Shown: piece after piece, positions 16,585 to 25,449 of the stretch | Layout of the letters: every line of letters begins with the position of its first letter | Numbering within the stretch: position 1 is the stretch's first letter | NCBI GenBank assembly: GCA_025454525.1 | Contig: JALOOG010000001.1 | Span: 62,001-126,000, forward strand | Reading direction: 5' to 3' | Length of the DNA stretch: 64,000 nucleotides | Source of the DNA: Anaerolineae bacterium | GTDB taxonomy: Bacteria; Chloroflexota; Anaerolineae; Aggregatilineales; Phototrophicaceae | Made by a program: the position numbers and the translations under genes | The notes under the pieces: generated by a model | Seen by the model: only the letters and a program-made list of their open reading frames with translations | Told to the model about the DNA's origin: nothing | The model's database searches: none

Positions 16585-16604
16585 TGTAAATTTTTGCATA
16601 CAAC

Positions 16605-16636
16605 AAAATAAGGATTACGAAGCTTAACGTAATCCT
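16605..16636 (-). terminator. Terminator of the single-domain response regulator
   Basis: A perfect 9-bp stem (16611-16619 with 16628-16636) and an 8-nt loop are followed on the minus strand by a T-rich stretch. It lies 30 nt after the receiver gene. Confidence 0.6.
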
Positions 16637-16666
16637 AAACCAAATGTTTTGATGATGAAACGCCTC

Positions 16667-17047
16667 TTATGCGCGGGCGAGGTTGTAATCCAAGAATTGT
16701 TGCACAACCATCAACAACTCATTGCGCGCTACGGGTTTTGCGATGTAACCATCGCATCCGGCAGCTAAAAACCGTTCGCGATCACCGTGCATACTGTTCG
16801 CGGTCAGCGCAACAACGGGGGTATAACTCAAATGGGGTATGGCCTTGATCCGTAAGGTGGCTTCAATGCCATCAATATCGGGTAAGTTAATGTCCATGAG
16901 GATCAGATCAGGTTGTTGTTGGGAGGCAATGGCAACACCATCATGACCGTTGACGGCCTCTAACATTTGATAACCGGCTGAAACGAGAATTTTACGAACA
17001 AGGCGGAGGTTTAACGGATTGTCTTCGATATAGAGAATGGTTTTCAT
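16667..17047 (-). CDS. Single-domain response regulator (CheY/DivK-like)
   Basis: This 126-residue protein consists only of a phosphoacceptor receiver domain. The acidic pocket is E8/D9, the phosphorylation site D52 (LILMDINLPDIDG), the switch Thr in ALTAN, and the conserved Lys K104 in YIAKPV. The IEDNPLN start and ALTAN segment resemble DivK and hybrid-kinase receivers. No histidine kinase is adjacent, so its partner must be encoded elsewhere. Confidence 0.9.
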   Translation of the reverse strand: MKTILYIEDNPLNLRLVRKILVSAGYQMLEAVNGHDGVAIASQQQPDLILMDINLPDIDGIEATLRIKAIPHLSYTPVVALTANSMHGDRERFLAAGCDGYIAKPVARNELLMVVQQFLDYNLARA

Positions 17048-17140
17048 AAGTAAAACCCCTACTTGGGCTAAGCATATACGTATAATGGATGATGAGTCTC
17101 ATTTTACCGGAAAACCAATCCACAAGTGTTAAGGTTTTGG

Positions 17141-17169
17141 GAGTCTACAGATGCTATTTCTGTAGACTC
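17141..17169. repeat. 10-bp perfect inverted repeat
   Basis: The arms at 17141-17150 and 17160-17169 are perfectly complementary, with a 9-nt loop. It stands between the SH3/PA14 gene end and the receiver gene start on the minus strand. There is no T-run on either side, so it could be a weak terminator, an mRNA-stabilising hairpin or an operator. Confidence 0.5.
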
Positions 17170-17187
17170 ATACAATTCATTCATTGC

Positions 17188-18237
17188 TTAATGAACGGGT
17201 ACGGCATCGATCAAACCGCCACTAATCCCGATAAATGGCGCGTAGATCCAACCGATTTTGTTGTCATAACGCACCTGTAACCAGAAATTGCGCCCTCCTT
17301 GTAGCGTGCGTCCGACGATCGTCACTTCTGCACCCCATGGGATCTTGCCGATCAAGTTACTACGTTCACTAGGACGACGGCGGAAATTCATAATCGCACG
17401 GGTGACACCACGCACGCCAATATCCGGTGCGTTGTCGATATTATCAAAGTTGGTTCCGTTAAATGGAACCGCCTCAATATTTCCGGTTACTTGGAAATAG
17501 CGACCTGATACCCAACCTGTGCGATCGCCCGCGGTGATCCGATACCACACGAACAAACCTTCATCGTTATTGCGTGCCGAAATCGGATAGCTTGTATTCG
17601 GCACTGCCACACCGATCAGCGATGCACCTAAATAGGGGCCGGTGCGAATGGCAAGACCGCGAACCCTAATGACCGCACCTGTCGCAGGTGGAGGGGTGGT
17701 CGCGGTGGGGCTTGTACCACCTGAAGAAGGGACCAACCATTGAACTTGAATCTTCGCTGCACCCACAAACTCTGCATACTCTACCACGATAATAGTGGCC
17801 ACCCCGGCGGTGATAGGAACCGAAGCTGCATAAGTACGTTCGTTATCATCGGGAACTTGGACAAATTGATCGATGTAGGTGACATTGTTAACTTTCAACC
17901 GAATTGCATCATTAGCCTTCAGAGTGAAAGTATAATTGCCAGTGACGCTAAATGTTTGGGTGGTGGTGAAGATCGCCGAGAAATTATCTGCGGGAACATT
18001 TGGAATTGTCGCCCCATTTTGACATTGTTCGGTGCCATTTTGAGTTGGCGGTCCGTTCTGCCAATTAAAACAAATCCCGCCTGGAAATGAGACATTTTGT
18101 GCGAGAGGTGTGCCTTGTCCGGGGATTGTGCCAGCATAAAATGTCCCTGTCCACCCGGTACCAAGAACTTGCGCTTCAGTTGGAGAGGTTGTCCAAATGA
18201 GGCTAAGCGAGATAAACGATCTGACTGAACACCGCAT
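17188..18237 (-). CDS. Secreted PA14-like and SH3-domain protein
   Basis: This 349-residue exported protein begins with a short signal-like segment (FISLSLIWT, possible cleavage after TEAQ). Residues about 25-165 resemble a PA14-type carbohydrate-binding beta-barrel: GWTGTFYAG start, FTLKANDAIRLKVNN middle, and VVEYAEFVGAAKIQVQW end. A Thr/Pro linker (SGGTSPTATTPPP) follows. Two bacterial SH3-like repeats come next (RGLAIRTGPYLGASLIG with GDRTGWVSGRYF, and NFRRRPSERSNLIG with NKIGWIYAPFI). Such proteins bind cell wall or extracellular glycan; no enzymatic domain is visible. Confidence 0.8.
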   Translation of the reverse strand: MRCSVRSFISLSLIWTTSPTEAQVLGTGWTGTFYAGTIPGQGTPLAQNVSFPGGICFNWQNGPPTQNGTEQCQNGATIPNVPADNFSAIFTTTQTFSVTGNYTFTLKANDAIRLKVNNVTYIDQFVQVPDDNERTYAASVPITAGVATIIVVEYAEFVGAAKIQVQWLVPSSGGTSPTATTPPPATGAVIRVRGLAIRTGPYLGASLIGVAVPNTSYPISARNNDEGLFVWYRITAGDRTGWVSGRYFQVTGNIEAVPFNGTNFDNIDNAPDIGVRGVTRAIMNFRRRPSERSNLIGKIPWGAEVTIVGRTLQGGRNFWLQVRYDNKIGWIYAPFIGISGGLIDAVPVH

Positions 18238-18355
18238 TTGACAATTACTCTACCTGATTTTTATGAAAAGTTGCTGTGGAATTGCAACTCTTGTCACGAT
18301 TTCAGCGTATAGTAATTGTAAATGTTACGCAAATTCTATCACAGGAGAGGGCGAT

Positions 18356-18736
18356 ATGGCTCAAAATCATGATGAAAACAAAACCGTAGAGGGGCAAGTG
18401 GTCGGCACAACGCGCACCATTAGCGAAGAGTTGGAAATGGCCGGCAGCCAAGTTTTTGAGCGTGTGCAAGAGATGATCCGTCAAGGCAATGTGCGTCGGG
18501 TGGTGATCCGTTCATCCGATGGTAAAACTTTGATTGATACCACGCTGACGATCGGCGCATTAGCGGGCGGTGCGCTTGCCTTAATCGCCGGTCCCTTAGT
18601 GACCGCGATGGCCGCTATTGGTGTGGCTGTGGTAGGACGCGTTCGCGTCGAAATTGTGCGTGAAGTCACCGATGCTGAATTTGAAGTCGGCGACACAAAA
18701 GCGCGGGTTGAAATTCAACAAGACGAAGGTCAATAA
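18356..18736 (+). CDS. DUF4342-domain membrane-associated protein
   Basis: This 126-residue protein ends in a DUF4342 unit: a helix ERVQEMIRQGNVRRVVI, a short beta segment, two adjoining hydrophobic stretches (IGALAGGALALIAGPLV and MAAIGVAVVG), and RVRVEIVRE. The N-terminal 45 residues are polar. ATG 18356 follows AGGAGAGG and is preferred over an upstream in-frame start. The family is widespread and uncharacterised. It may insert in or lie on the membrane. A strong terminator follows. Confidence 0.82.
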   Translation: MAQNHDENKTVEGQVVGTTRTISEELEMAGSQVFERVQEMIRQGNVRRVVIRSSDGKTLIDTTLTIGALAGGALALIAGPLVTAMAAIGVAVVGRVRVEIVREVTDAEFEVGDTKARVEIQQDEGQ

Positions 18737-18761
18737 ACCCGGACGTTTCAAAAAGTTCATC

Positions 18762-18784
18762 AAGGCGCAGCAATGCGCCTTTTT
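18762..18784 (+). terminator. Terminator of the DUF4342 gene
   Basis: An 8-bp G+C-rich stem (18762-18769 with 18774-18781), a GCAA tetraloop and a run of T form a classic rho-independent terminator. Confidence 0.85.
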
Positions 18785-18883
18785 AATTAGATGTTACTTC
18801 ACATTCCTGATTTTATATTTGCCGATTCGCTAAAAAATCTCTACACTGGTAGAAAAGTCTTAGAAACGATCAAGGCGGAGTCT

Positions 18884-20416
18884 ATGCTGGCGATTGTGCG
18901 TGCGTGCGCGGTAGTAGGATTAGAAGGCCGCATTATTGAAGTGCAAGTTGATTTTAACCCTCGTGCCGCTCTGCCAACGTTTAGCATCGTCGGTCTCCCT
19001 GACTCCGCGGTGCGTGAAAGTCGTGAGCGGGTGCGCGCCGCTATTAAAAACAGTGGATTGCAATTCCCCAATAAATCGTATGTTGTTAATCTCTCTCCAG
19101 CGGATCTTCCGAAATATGGGCCGGTCTATGATCTCGCAATCGCTGTCGGTGTGTTAGCCGTCACCGATCAGATCCCCCTGAATAAAATTGAGAATGCGCT
19201 GTTTTTAGGTGAATTATCGTTAGATGGTTCAATTCGCCATGTGCAAGGCGTGATGTCGATGGTCGAAACCGCGCAAAATGCCAATATGGAGGCGGTCTAT
19301 GTCCCTGTGGAGGATGCGCCGCAAGCCGCATGGTGTGATCGGATCGCCGTGATCCCCACGCCGACGTTAGGGCAATTGGTGGAACATCTCTACAACCTTA
19401 AACCACTATCACCTTACACCTTATCGATCGAACAATTAGAGCAAACGGTCGAATTTCCGGATGGATGGGTGGATTTTAGTGACATCAAGGGACAAGAACA
19501 CACCAAACGCGCTTTAGAGATCGCCGCGGCCGGCAATCATAACTTGATCATGTCTGGCCCACCCGGAGCAGGCAAAAGTTTATTAGCACATGCCATTGTC
19601 GGGATTTTGCCTCGCTTAACTCATGCAGAGATGTTAGAAGTTTCGCGGATCTATTCCGTTGCCGATCTAATGCCGCCGGATCAAGCGGTCAAGCGCTTAC
19701 GTCCATTTCGCGCACCTCATCACACCACCTCACAAGCGGGCTTAGTCGGTGGCGGCACACAACCTAAGCCGGGTGAAGTCACCTTAGCGCATCGCGGTGT
19801 TTTGTTTTTAGATGAGATCAACGAGTTCGGCACCAAAGTTTTAGAGGTCATGCGCCAGCCGATCGAAGACAAAGTAGTGACTATCAGCCGCGCTAAGGGA
19901 TCGTTGACCTTTCCGGCGAATTTTCTGCTCATCGGCGCACATAATCCTTGTCCGTGTGGGTATTATGGGGATTCTTTGCATCCTTGTGATTGTACCCCCT
20001 CGGCGATCGCCCGTTATCAGAGCAAGCTCTCCGGCCCTATCTTGGATCGGATTGATCTTCATGTTGATGTGCCACGAGTCGATTACGACAAGTTGATGAG
20101 CAGTATCAAAGCGGAGTCCTCGGAAGTGGTTCGCGATCGTGTAGAAAGAGCGCGGGCGATCCAGACCGAACGCTTTAAAGGCATCAATGGACTCTTTGCC
20201 AATTCTGACATGACGGTGAGTGATCTAGAGCTGTTTTGTCCCTTGAACGACGATGCCAAACAAATTTTGATGCTTTCGGCGAAGCGGATGCAATTAAGCG
20301 CTCGCGCCTATCATCGGGTGTTAAAATTGAGCCGCACCATCGCCGATCTTGATGCGTGCGCCCAGATCCAAGTACAGCATGTTGCCGAAGCGGTGCAGTA
20401 TCGCCCACGTCGGTGA
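18884..20416 (+). CDS. YifB/ComM family Mg-chelatase-like AAA+ ATPase
   Basis: This 510-residue protein has an N-terminal Lon-protease-like fold (GLEGRIIEVQVDFNP, FSIVGLPDSAVRESRERV), then an AAA+ Mg-chelatase domain. Walker A is SGPPGAGKSLLA and Walker B VLFLDEINEF. HTTSQAGLVGGG and NPCPCGYYGD (Cys-rich) precede the C-terminal helical domain. ComM is a branch-migration helicase in natural transformation; the function outside proteobacteria is less certain. ATG 18884, preceded by AAGGCGGAG, aligns with the family N-terminus; a 31-residue upstream extension was discarded. Confidence 0.93.
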   Translation: MLAIVRACAVVGLEGRIIEVQVDFNPRAALPTFSIVGLPDSAVRESRERVRAAIKNSGLQFPNKSYVVNLSPADLPKYGPVYDLAIAVGVLAVTDQIPLNKIENALFLGELSLDGSIRHVQGVMSMVETAQNANMEAVYVPVEDAPQAAWCDRIAVIPTPTLGQLVEHLYNLKPLSPYTLSIEQLEQTVEFPDGWVDFSDIKGQEHTKRALEIAAAGNHNLIMSGPPGAGKSLLAHAIVGILPRLTHAEMLEVSRIYSVADLMPPDQAVKRLRPFRAPHHTTSQAGLVGGGTQPKPGEVTLAHRGVLFLDEINEFGTKVLEVMRQPIEDKVVTISRAKGSLTFPANFLLIGAHNPCPCGYYGDSLHPCDCTPSAIARYQSKLSGPILDRIDLHVDVPRVDYDKLMSSIKAESSEVVRDRVERARAIQTERFKGINGLFANSDMTVSDLELFCPLNDDAKQILMLSAKRMQLSARAYHRVLKLSRTIADLDACAQIQVQHVAEAVQYRPRR

Positions 20417-20626
20417 AAACTAACCCTTTTTTACCCGCCGCAATCTGGTTATACTATTTCGGCAAAATGGGTAAAACCACAATGGAATTTTACCTCTTGC
20501 GGTTAGTGCAATGTCTACCGGGTGTTTTTCTGTTGATCCACCTCGGTAAATTTGCCGTAGACATCGTTCCTATACTGTGATACGATTGAAATTCTGTTAC
20601 AAGCATTTTAGTGGGGACAAGCTCTC
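20417..20626 (+). promoter_or_regulatory. Leader region before rpmJ
   Basis: This 210-nt gap precedes the rpmJ-rpsM-rpsK-rpoA-rplQ group and probably holds its promoter. Two TATACT hexamers (20450-20455 and 20571-20576) are candidate -10 elements, but neither has a TTGACA-like box at proper spacing. No terminator for the ATPase gene upstream was seen. Confidence 0.35.
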
Positions 20627-20740
20627 ATGAAGGTATCCACTTCGATTAAGCGTCGCTGCCCAAAGTGTCGCATTATTAAACGTGCGGGACGAGTAATGGT
20701 GATCTGCTCGAATCCCAAACACAAACAGCGGCAGGGTTAA
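20627..20740 (+). CDS. rpmJ: Ribosomal protein bL36
   Basis: This 37-residue protein of the large subunit is easily missed because of its size. It reads [14 protein letters not shown] and ends NPKHKQRQG. The four zinc ligands (C11, C14, C27, H32) are present, so it is the zinc-binding C+ form. It lies 12 nt before rpsM, as in the classic alpha operon, but infA and map, which normally precede it, are absent here. Confidence 0.95.
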   Translation: MKVSTSIKRRCPKCRIIKRAGRVMVICSNPKHKQRQG

Positions 20741-20752
20741 GGAGTTCAGAAC

Positions 20753-21136
20753 ATGCGCGTTGAAGGTGTTGACCTGCCTCGCAATAAACGGGTAGAGATT
20801 GCACTAACTTATCTCTATGGAATTGGTCGTCCGACCAGCAAGAAGATTTTGGAATCAGCGGGTATTAGCCCTGATGTTCGAGTTCAAAATTTAACCGAAG
20901 CGCAACAACAAACCTTGCGCGAAGAAATCGGTAAATTGATGATCGAAGGGGATCTGCGCCGCCAAGTGTTGCAAAATATTAAACGCTTACAGGAAATCGG
21001 CTCTTACCGCGGGCTTCGCCATCGCCGTAACCTTCCTGTACGTGGACAGCGAACTCGGACTAATGCGCGTACTCGTCGTGGGGTTAAGAAAACCGTGCCG
21101 GGTCGTGGCCGTCGTCGTGGCGCAACCAAGAAATAA
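20753..21136 (+). CDS. rpsM: Ribosomal protein uS13
   Basis: This is a small-subunit head protein of 127 residues that contacts tRNA and the central intersubunit bridge. The N-terminus [13 protein letters not shown] aligns with the family, two residues shorter than usual. [19 protein letters not shown] and the basic Lys/Arg-rich tail are diagnostic. It follows rpmJ by 12 nt. A very stable hairpin lies between it and rpsK. Confidence 0.97.
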   Translation: MRVEGVDLPRNKRVEIALTYLYGIGRPTSKKILESAGISPDVRVQNLTEAQQQTLREEIGKLMIEGDLRRQVLQNIKRLQEIGSYRGLRHRRNLPVRGQRTRTNARTRRGVKKTVPGRGRRRGATKK

Positions 21137-21177
21137 ATCCCTCTGGTTTCGTATCGACTACAATTTAAACTCTTTTC

Positions 21178-21202
21178 ATGCGCCCTGCTGGACAGGGCGC
21201 AT
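21178..21202 (+). other. Strong hairpin between rpsM and rpsK
   Basis: A perfect 10-bp G+C-rich stem (21178-21187 with 21193-21202) has a 5-nt loop. No T-run follows, so it is not a standard terminator. It could be a partial attenuator, RNA-processing site or autoregulatory protein-binding element. Confidence 0.55.
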
Positions 21203-21231
21203 CTTAGCGTCATCACTAGTTTGGAGGTTGC

Positions 21232-21630
21232 ATGGCACGAGGGAAGAAAAGTAACCGCAAGGTTACTAAAAAAATCGTAAAGAATATTCCTTACGGGCAG
21301 GCGCACATTTACGCGACATTCAACAACACTATCGTTTCTATGACCGATCAATCGGGGAACGTGGTGGCTTGGTCTAGCGCTGGTACGACCGGTTTTAAGG
21401 GAAGCCGTAAAAGCACGCCATACGCTGCTCGTATGGCCGCCCAAACCGCTTCTGAATCCGCGCAAGGCCACGGGATGAAAGAAGTCGACGTTTTTGTGAA
21501 AGGCCCGGGTCCGGGACGGGAAGCGGCGATCCGCGCCATTCAAGGTAGCGGTTTAAAAGTCCGTTCGATTACTGATGTCACGCCCGTTCCGCATAATGGC
21601 GTTCGCCCGCCCAAGAAACGCCGCGTTTAA
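21232..21630 (+). CDS. rpsK: Ribosomal protein uS11
   Basis: This 132-residue small-subunit platform protein carries the hallmarks [44 protein letters not shown] and the C-terminal [25 protein letters not shown] gives a good ribosome-binding site. The rpsD gene that normally follows it in the alpha operon is missing; rpoA comes next. Confidence 0.98.
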   Translation: MARGKKSNRKVTKKIVKNIPYGQAHIYATFNNTIVSMTDQSGNVVAWSSAGTTGFKGSRKSTPYAARMAAQTASESAQGHGMKEVDVFVKGPGPGREAAIRAIQGSGLKVRSITDVTPVPHNGVRPPKKRRV

Positions 21631-21669
21631 GCGAGAACAAGTTCGGCACTTCGCCGGGAGGAAACTCTT

Positions 21670-22668
21670 TTGGTCACAAGCAACATGGTTTTGCCGCACA
21701 ATGTTCAAAGCGAAGCTGCAACGCGCAATTATGGGCGTTTTGTCGTTAGCCCCTTAGAAAGTGGCTATGGTTTAACTTTGGGTAATGCGTTGCGTCGGGT
21801 GCTGCTGTCATCTTTGCCGGGCGCGTCGGTCACCAGCATTCGCGTTTCGGATGTGCATCATGAATTTTCGGCCATCCCCGATGTCCGTGAAGACATGACT
21901 CAATTGATCTTGCAAGTCAAACAACTTCGCTTGATCCTGCATCATGATGTTGAATCCGCACGTTTACGCCTTGATCATCATGGCGAAGGCACGGTAACAG
22001 CCGCCGATATTCGTTGTCCACCCGAAGTCCAGATCGTGAATCCCGATCTGTATCTCTTTACGGTCGATTCACCCAATGCTCACTTGGAGATGGAACTTGA
22101 AGTCCGCTCCGGCCGCGGCTATAGCCCCGCAGAAGAACGCGGACGCTTGCCGATTGGTGAACTGCCCGTAGACGCGATTTTTAGCCCCGTCCGCCGTGTT
22201 CACTTTGAAGTTGAGCGGGCGCGTGTGGGTCAACGCACCAACTATGACAAACTGATCCTTGAGATCTGGACAGACGGCACGATCCGTCCACAAGATGCAC
22301 TCGCCCAAGCGGGGGAGATCTTGATCCGTCATTTGCGAGTCGTCAGCGGCATCACCACCGCAGCGATCGAAGGTGACATCGTAGATTATCCACCCAGCCG
22401 CGGCGAACCCGTGATCACGCCGAACAGTGGCAAACGTCCCGATCTGTATATGAAGCTGATCGAGGAATTGGATCTCAGTGTGCGCGTGTTTAATTCGTTG
22501 AAACGCACGGGGATCACCACGATCGGAGATGTGTTAGATATGCTGGATCGCGGGCCTGATGCCATGTTAGCGATCCGCAATTTCGGTGAAAAATCACTGG
22601 ATGAATTGGTCGAGAAACTGCGCGAGAAAGGTTATCTCCCGCAGGAAAACGAAGAAGAATCGGAGTAG
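21670..22668 (+). CDS. rpoA: RNA polymerase alpha subunit
   Basis: This is the alpha subunit, 332 residues, which dimerises to nucleate core polymerase and contacts UP elements and activators. The N-terminal domain has GLTLGNALRRVLLSSLPG and the C-terminal domain SLKRTGITTIGDVLDM with NFGEKSLDEL. The start is probably TTG at 21670: GGGAGG at 21656-21661 is 8 nt before it, whereas the next ATG (21685) is 23 nt away. A TTG start may limit expression relative to ribosomal proteins. Confidence 0.97.
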   Translation: MVTSNMVLPHNVQSEAATRNYGRFVVSPLESGYGLTLGNALRRVLLSSLPGASVTSIRVSDVHHEFSAIPDVREDMTQLILQVKQLRLILHHDVESARLRLDHHGEGTVTAADIRCPPEVQIVNPDLYLFTVDSPNAHLEMELEVRSGRGYSPAEERGRLPIGELPVDAIFSPVRRVHFEVERARVGQRTNYDKLILEIWTDGTIRPQDALAQAGEILIRHLRVVSGITTAAIEGDIVDYPPSRGEPVITPNSGKRPDLYMKLIEELDLSVRVFNSLKRTGITTIGDVLDMLDRGPDAMLAIRNFGEKSLDELVEKLREKGYLPQENEEESE

Positions 22669-22673
22669 ATGCG

Positions 22674-23093
22674 ATGAGACATCGCGTAAAAGGCAAAAAA
22701 CTTAGTCGTGACACAGATCACCGCAAAGCTTTGCGGATGAACCTAACGATGCAATTGCTGACCAACGAACGGATCGAAACCACTTTAGCCAAGGCTCAAT
22801 TTGTGCGTGGCAACGTGGAGCGTGTGATCACCGTGGCGAAGCGCGGTTTGGCCAAGGCGAAAGAAACCAGCAATCCCCAAGCGGCCATCCATGCCCGCCG
22901 GATCGCGGCCAGTCGCTTAAACAACGATCGCGATGTGGTGAAAAAGTTGTTTGATGAACTCGCGCCGCGTTATGAAGCCCGTCCCGGGGGATATACCCGC
23001 ATCTACAAGCTGGGGCCCCGCAAAGGTGACAACGCGGAAATGGTGTTGCTTGAACTGGTAGACCGTTCCACAGGGGAAGCGGCGAATAGCTAA
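22674..23093 (+). CDS. rplQ: Ribosomal protein bL17
   Basis: This 139-residue large-subunit protein is located near the exit tunnel. It begins MRHRVKGKKLSRDTDHRKAL, the invariant family start, and ends with GPRKGDNAEMVLLELVD. It lies 5 nt after rpoA and 2 nt before truA, so the three are cotranscribed. Confidence 0.97.
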   Translation: MRHRVKGKKLSRDTDHRKALRMNLTMQLLTNERIETTLAKAQFVRGNVERVITVAKRGLAKAKETSNPQAAIHARRIAASRLNNDRDVVKKLFDELAPRYEARPGGYTRIYKLGPRKGDNAEMVLLELVDRSTGEAANS

Positions 23094-23095
23094 CC

Positions 23096-23848
23096 GTGAC
23101 ACGGTATCGGGCCACGGTCGCCTATGACGGGCGGGCGTATCAGGGATTTCAGCGGCAAGCGTCGGGGATTCCGACTATCCAAGCGGCTTTAGAACACGCT
23201 ATTGAGCAGATCACCCGACAAACCGCTTCGGTTACGGGAGCGGGGCGCACGGATACGGGGGTTCATGCGACCGGACAAGTGATCGCTTTTGAGGTCGATT
23301 GGAAACATCCTACCTCAACATTGCTTAAAGCGATCAACGCTGTATTGCCAGAGGACATCGCGCTGTTAGACTTAGACGAAACCGAGGCATTTCATCCGCG
23401 TTTTGACGCAATCAGCCGCACTTACGCCTATACGATCTTACAGGCGGCACAACGGCAACCACTGTTACGCTATCAAACGTGGTACATTCCTTATCGCCTT
23501 GATCTGGCTTCTATGCAGGCGGCGGCCGATCACTTCGTCGGTGAACACGATTTCGCCACTTTTGGTCAACCGCCGCAAGGGATCAACACCGTGCGTTCTG
23601 TTTATCATTCGCACTGGTCGCTTGTCCCACAAGGTTACGGAGATCTGTGGATCTATCGGATCGAAGCGAACGGGTTTTTGTACCACATGGTGCGCCGGAT
23701 GGTGGGGATGTTGGTCGAGGTGGGGCGCGGTTCGCTGACATTGGCAGCGTTTATCGAAAATTTTGAAAGTCGAGATCTATCGCGTGCCAAGTTACTCGCA
23801 CCCCCTCAAGGACTTGTCCTTGAAAAGGTGCGTTATTCGATGGAATAA
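23096..23848 (+). CDS. truA: tRNA pseudouridine(38-40) synthase TruA
   Basis: TruA isomerises uridines 38-40 in the anticodon arm of many tRNAs. The 250-residue protein has the catalytic motif GAGRTDTGVHA with D53, the segment FHPRFDAISRTYAY, and VRRMVGMLVEVGRG near the end. The start is GTG at 23096, two nt after the rplQ stop, which indicates coupled translation. The rplQ-truA-rplM-rpsI order is common in several Gram-positive and Chloroflexota genomes. Confidence 0.95.
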   Translation: MTRYRATVAYDGRAYQGFQRQASGIPTIQAALEHAIEQITRQTASVTGAGRTDTGVHATGQVIAFEVDWKHPTSTLLKAINAVLPEDIALLDLDETEAFHPRFDAISRTYAYTILQAAQRQPLLRYQTWYIPYRLDLASMQAAADHFVGEHDFATFGQPPQGINTVRSVYHSHWSLVPQGYGDLWIYRIEANGFLYHMVRRMVGMLVEVGRGSLTLAAFIENFESRDLSRAKLLAPPQGLVLEKVRYSME

Positions 23849-23959
23849 TAGCGATTATTCTAACCGAACAAGTGTAGGGGCTAAAACACGTCCCTTCCTT
23901 ACAGCAAGGTAATCCATTACACAGGTGAGCGATTGATCTCACCGGAGGAATTTTTGAAC

Positions 23960-24394
23960 ATGACTAACAAGACTTTCGTGACCAAACCCGCTGATATTCA
24001 ACATCAGTGGTGGATTGTGGACGCGGAAGGGCAAACTTTGGGGCGTTTAGCCTCCAAAATTGCGCCAATTCTGCGTGGTAAACATAAACCGATCTACTCA
24101 CCTCACTTAGACACCGGCGATTATATTGTGGTGATCAACGTGGACAAGATCAAGGTGACGGGCAATCGCTTAGATGAAAAATCGTACTATCATCACTCTG
24201 GGTATCCGGGTGGGATCAAGTCGATCACCTTGCGTAACCAATTAGAACGCTTCCCCGAACGCGCCCTTGAGTCCGCCGTGCGTGGGATGTTGCCGGATGG
24301 CCCCTTGGGGCGGCACATGCTGATGAAACTGAAAGCTTATGCTGGTAGTGAACATCCGCATGGCGCGCAAAATCCGCAAAAATTAGAGATCTAA
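23960..24394 (+). CDS. rplM: Ribosomal protein uL13
   Basis: This 144-residue large-subunit assembly protein carries the hallmarks [40 protein letters not shown] and the C-terminal [16 protein letters not shown] 23960 has GGAGG 11 nt upstream; an in-frame ATG at 23933 would add residues not found in the family. The 110-nt gap before it contains only short weak inverted repeats. Confidence 0.97.
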   Translation: MTNKTFVTKPADIQHQWWIVDAEGQTLGRLASKIAPILRGKHKPIYSPHLDTGDYIVVINVDKIKVTGNRLDEKSYYHHSGYPGGIKSITLRNQLERFPERALESAVRGMLPDGPLGRHMLMKLKAYAGSEHPHGAQNPQKLEI

Positions 24395-24408
24395 GGGAGA
24401 GGGAATCC

Positions 24409-24804
24409 ATGTCTGCTCAATACTATGAAGGCATCGGCCGCCGTAAATCGGCCACCGCACGGGTTCGCCTGTTCCCCGGCGGCACGGGTAATCTGGTGAT
24501 CAACGACAAAGACGGACGCGAATATCTGCCCCGTGAAGGCGATGTCGAAATCCTGTTAGAGCCGTTGGTCAAAATCGGTCAAATGAACAACTATGACATC
24601 AGCGTGCATGTCAACGGCGGTGGGATCAGCGGTCAACGTGATGCGATCCGTTTAGGCGTAGCGCGTGCCTTATTGAAGATCGATCCAGAAGTCCGTCCTT
24701 CTTTGCGTGAAGGTGATTTCTTGACTCGTGATGCGCGTATCAAAGAACGGAAGAAACCCGGTCTCAAACGCGCCCGTAAGGCCCCAACTTACACCAAACG
24801 CTAA
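24409..24804 (+). CDS. rpsI: Ribosomal protein uS9
   Basis: This 131-residue small-subunit protein has a C-terminal tail that reaches the P-site tRNA. GIGRRKSATARVRLFPG opens the protein, HVNGGGISGQ and AIRLGVARAL lie in the middle, and the end LKRARKAPTYTKR is the conserved P-site tail. It is cotranscribed with rplM, 14 nt upstream, and is followed by a strong terminator. Confidence 0.98.
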   Translation: MSAQYYEGIGRRKSATARVRLFPGGTGNLVINDKDGREYLPREGDVEILLEPLVKIGQMNNYDISVHVNGGGISGQRDAIRLGVARALLKIDPEVRPSLREGDFLTRDARIKERKKPGLKRARKAPTYTKR

Positions 24805-24831
24805 GCCAATTGGCGATGCCATGCTTTGTTT

Positions 24832-24863
24832 AAGGCAAGATTATCGGTTAATCTTGCCTTTGT
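24832..24863 (+). terminator. Terminator of the rplM-rpsI unit
   Basis: A perfect 12-bp stem (24832-24843 with 24849-24860) closes a 5-nt loop and is followed by TTTGTTG. It closes the alpha-operon segment before the GNAT gene. Confidence 0.8.
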
Positions 24864-24884
24864 TGATTCAGGAGATTGCCGCCG

Positions 24885-25439
24885 ATGAGCGACCTACTAA
24901 AAAACCTACCTTCATTGACTTCTGAACGTTTGTTGTTACGCCAACTTACGCTTGAGGATGCGGCGGATATGTTTGAATATGCCCAAGATCCAGAGATCGC
25001 CCGCTTAGGCTTGTGGCCGGGGCCGATCAAGACCTTAGCGGAAAGCGAGGCAGATCTCCGCGATGTGTTGCGCGATTATCAGACGGGACGTTATGCGGCT
25101 TGGGCCATTGTGCATGACCTTAAGATGATTGGCCGCATTGGGTTTCATTATTTTGCATTTGATTCCCGTGCGGAAGTGGGTTACGCCTTAAATCGCGATT
25201 ATTGGGGACAAGGTTATGCTTCAGAGGCATTACAGGCCGTTTTAGCCTTCAGTTTTAACGTGTTAGATCTCAACCGAATGCAAGCGATCGTCTTGCCAGA
25301 AAACAGCGCATCGATTCGCGTCCTCGAAAAAGTCGGGATGACCCGTGAAGGATTGCTTCGAGAGTATGTCAAAGTGGGAGAGACATTTCTAGATGTTTAT
25401 CAGTATGCTATGCTTAAACGTGAATGGTTGAGCGTCTAG
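24885..25439 (+). CDS. GNAT N-acetyltransferase, RimJ/RimL type
   Basis: This 184-residue acetyltransferase of the RimJ/RimL group begins SLTSERLLLRQLTLEDA, has GYALNRDYWGQGYASEAL as acetyl-CoA motif, and ends NSASIRVLEKVGM. Ribosomal-protein N-terminal acetylation is possible, and it directly follows ribosomal genes, but this subfamily is functionally mixed. ATG 24885 has GGAGA 9 nt upstream. The gene starts a four-gene run with the M28 peptidase, mazG and the lipocalin-like gene. Confidence 0.88.
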   Translation: MSDLLKNLPSLTSERLLLRQLTLEDAADMFEYAQDPEIARLGLWPGPIKTLAESEADLRDVLRDYQTGRYAAWAIVHDLKMIGRIGFHYFAFDSRAEVGYALNRDYWGQGYASEALQAVLAFSFNVLDLNRMQAIVLPENSASIRVLEKVGMTREGLLREYVKVGETFLDVYQYAMLKREWLSV

Positions 25440-25449
25440 AGAGAAGGCT

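Noticed and set aside
23849-23959. L13-type autoregulatory leader before rplM
   Set aside because: Only short weak inverted repeats are visible; nothing matches a known leader closely enough.
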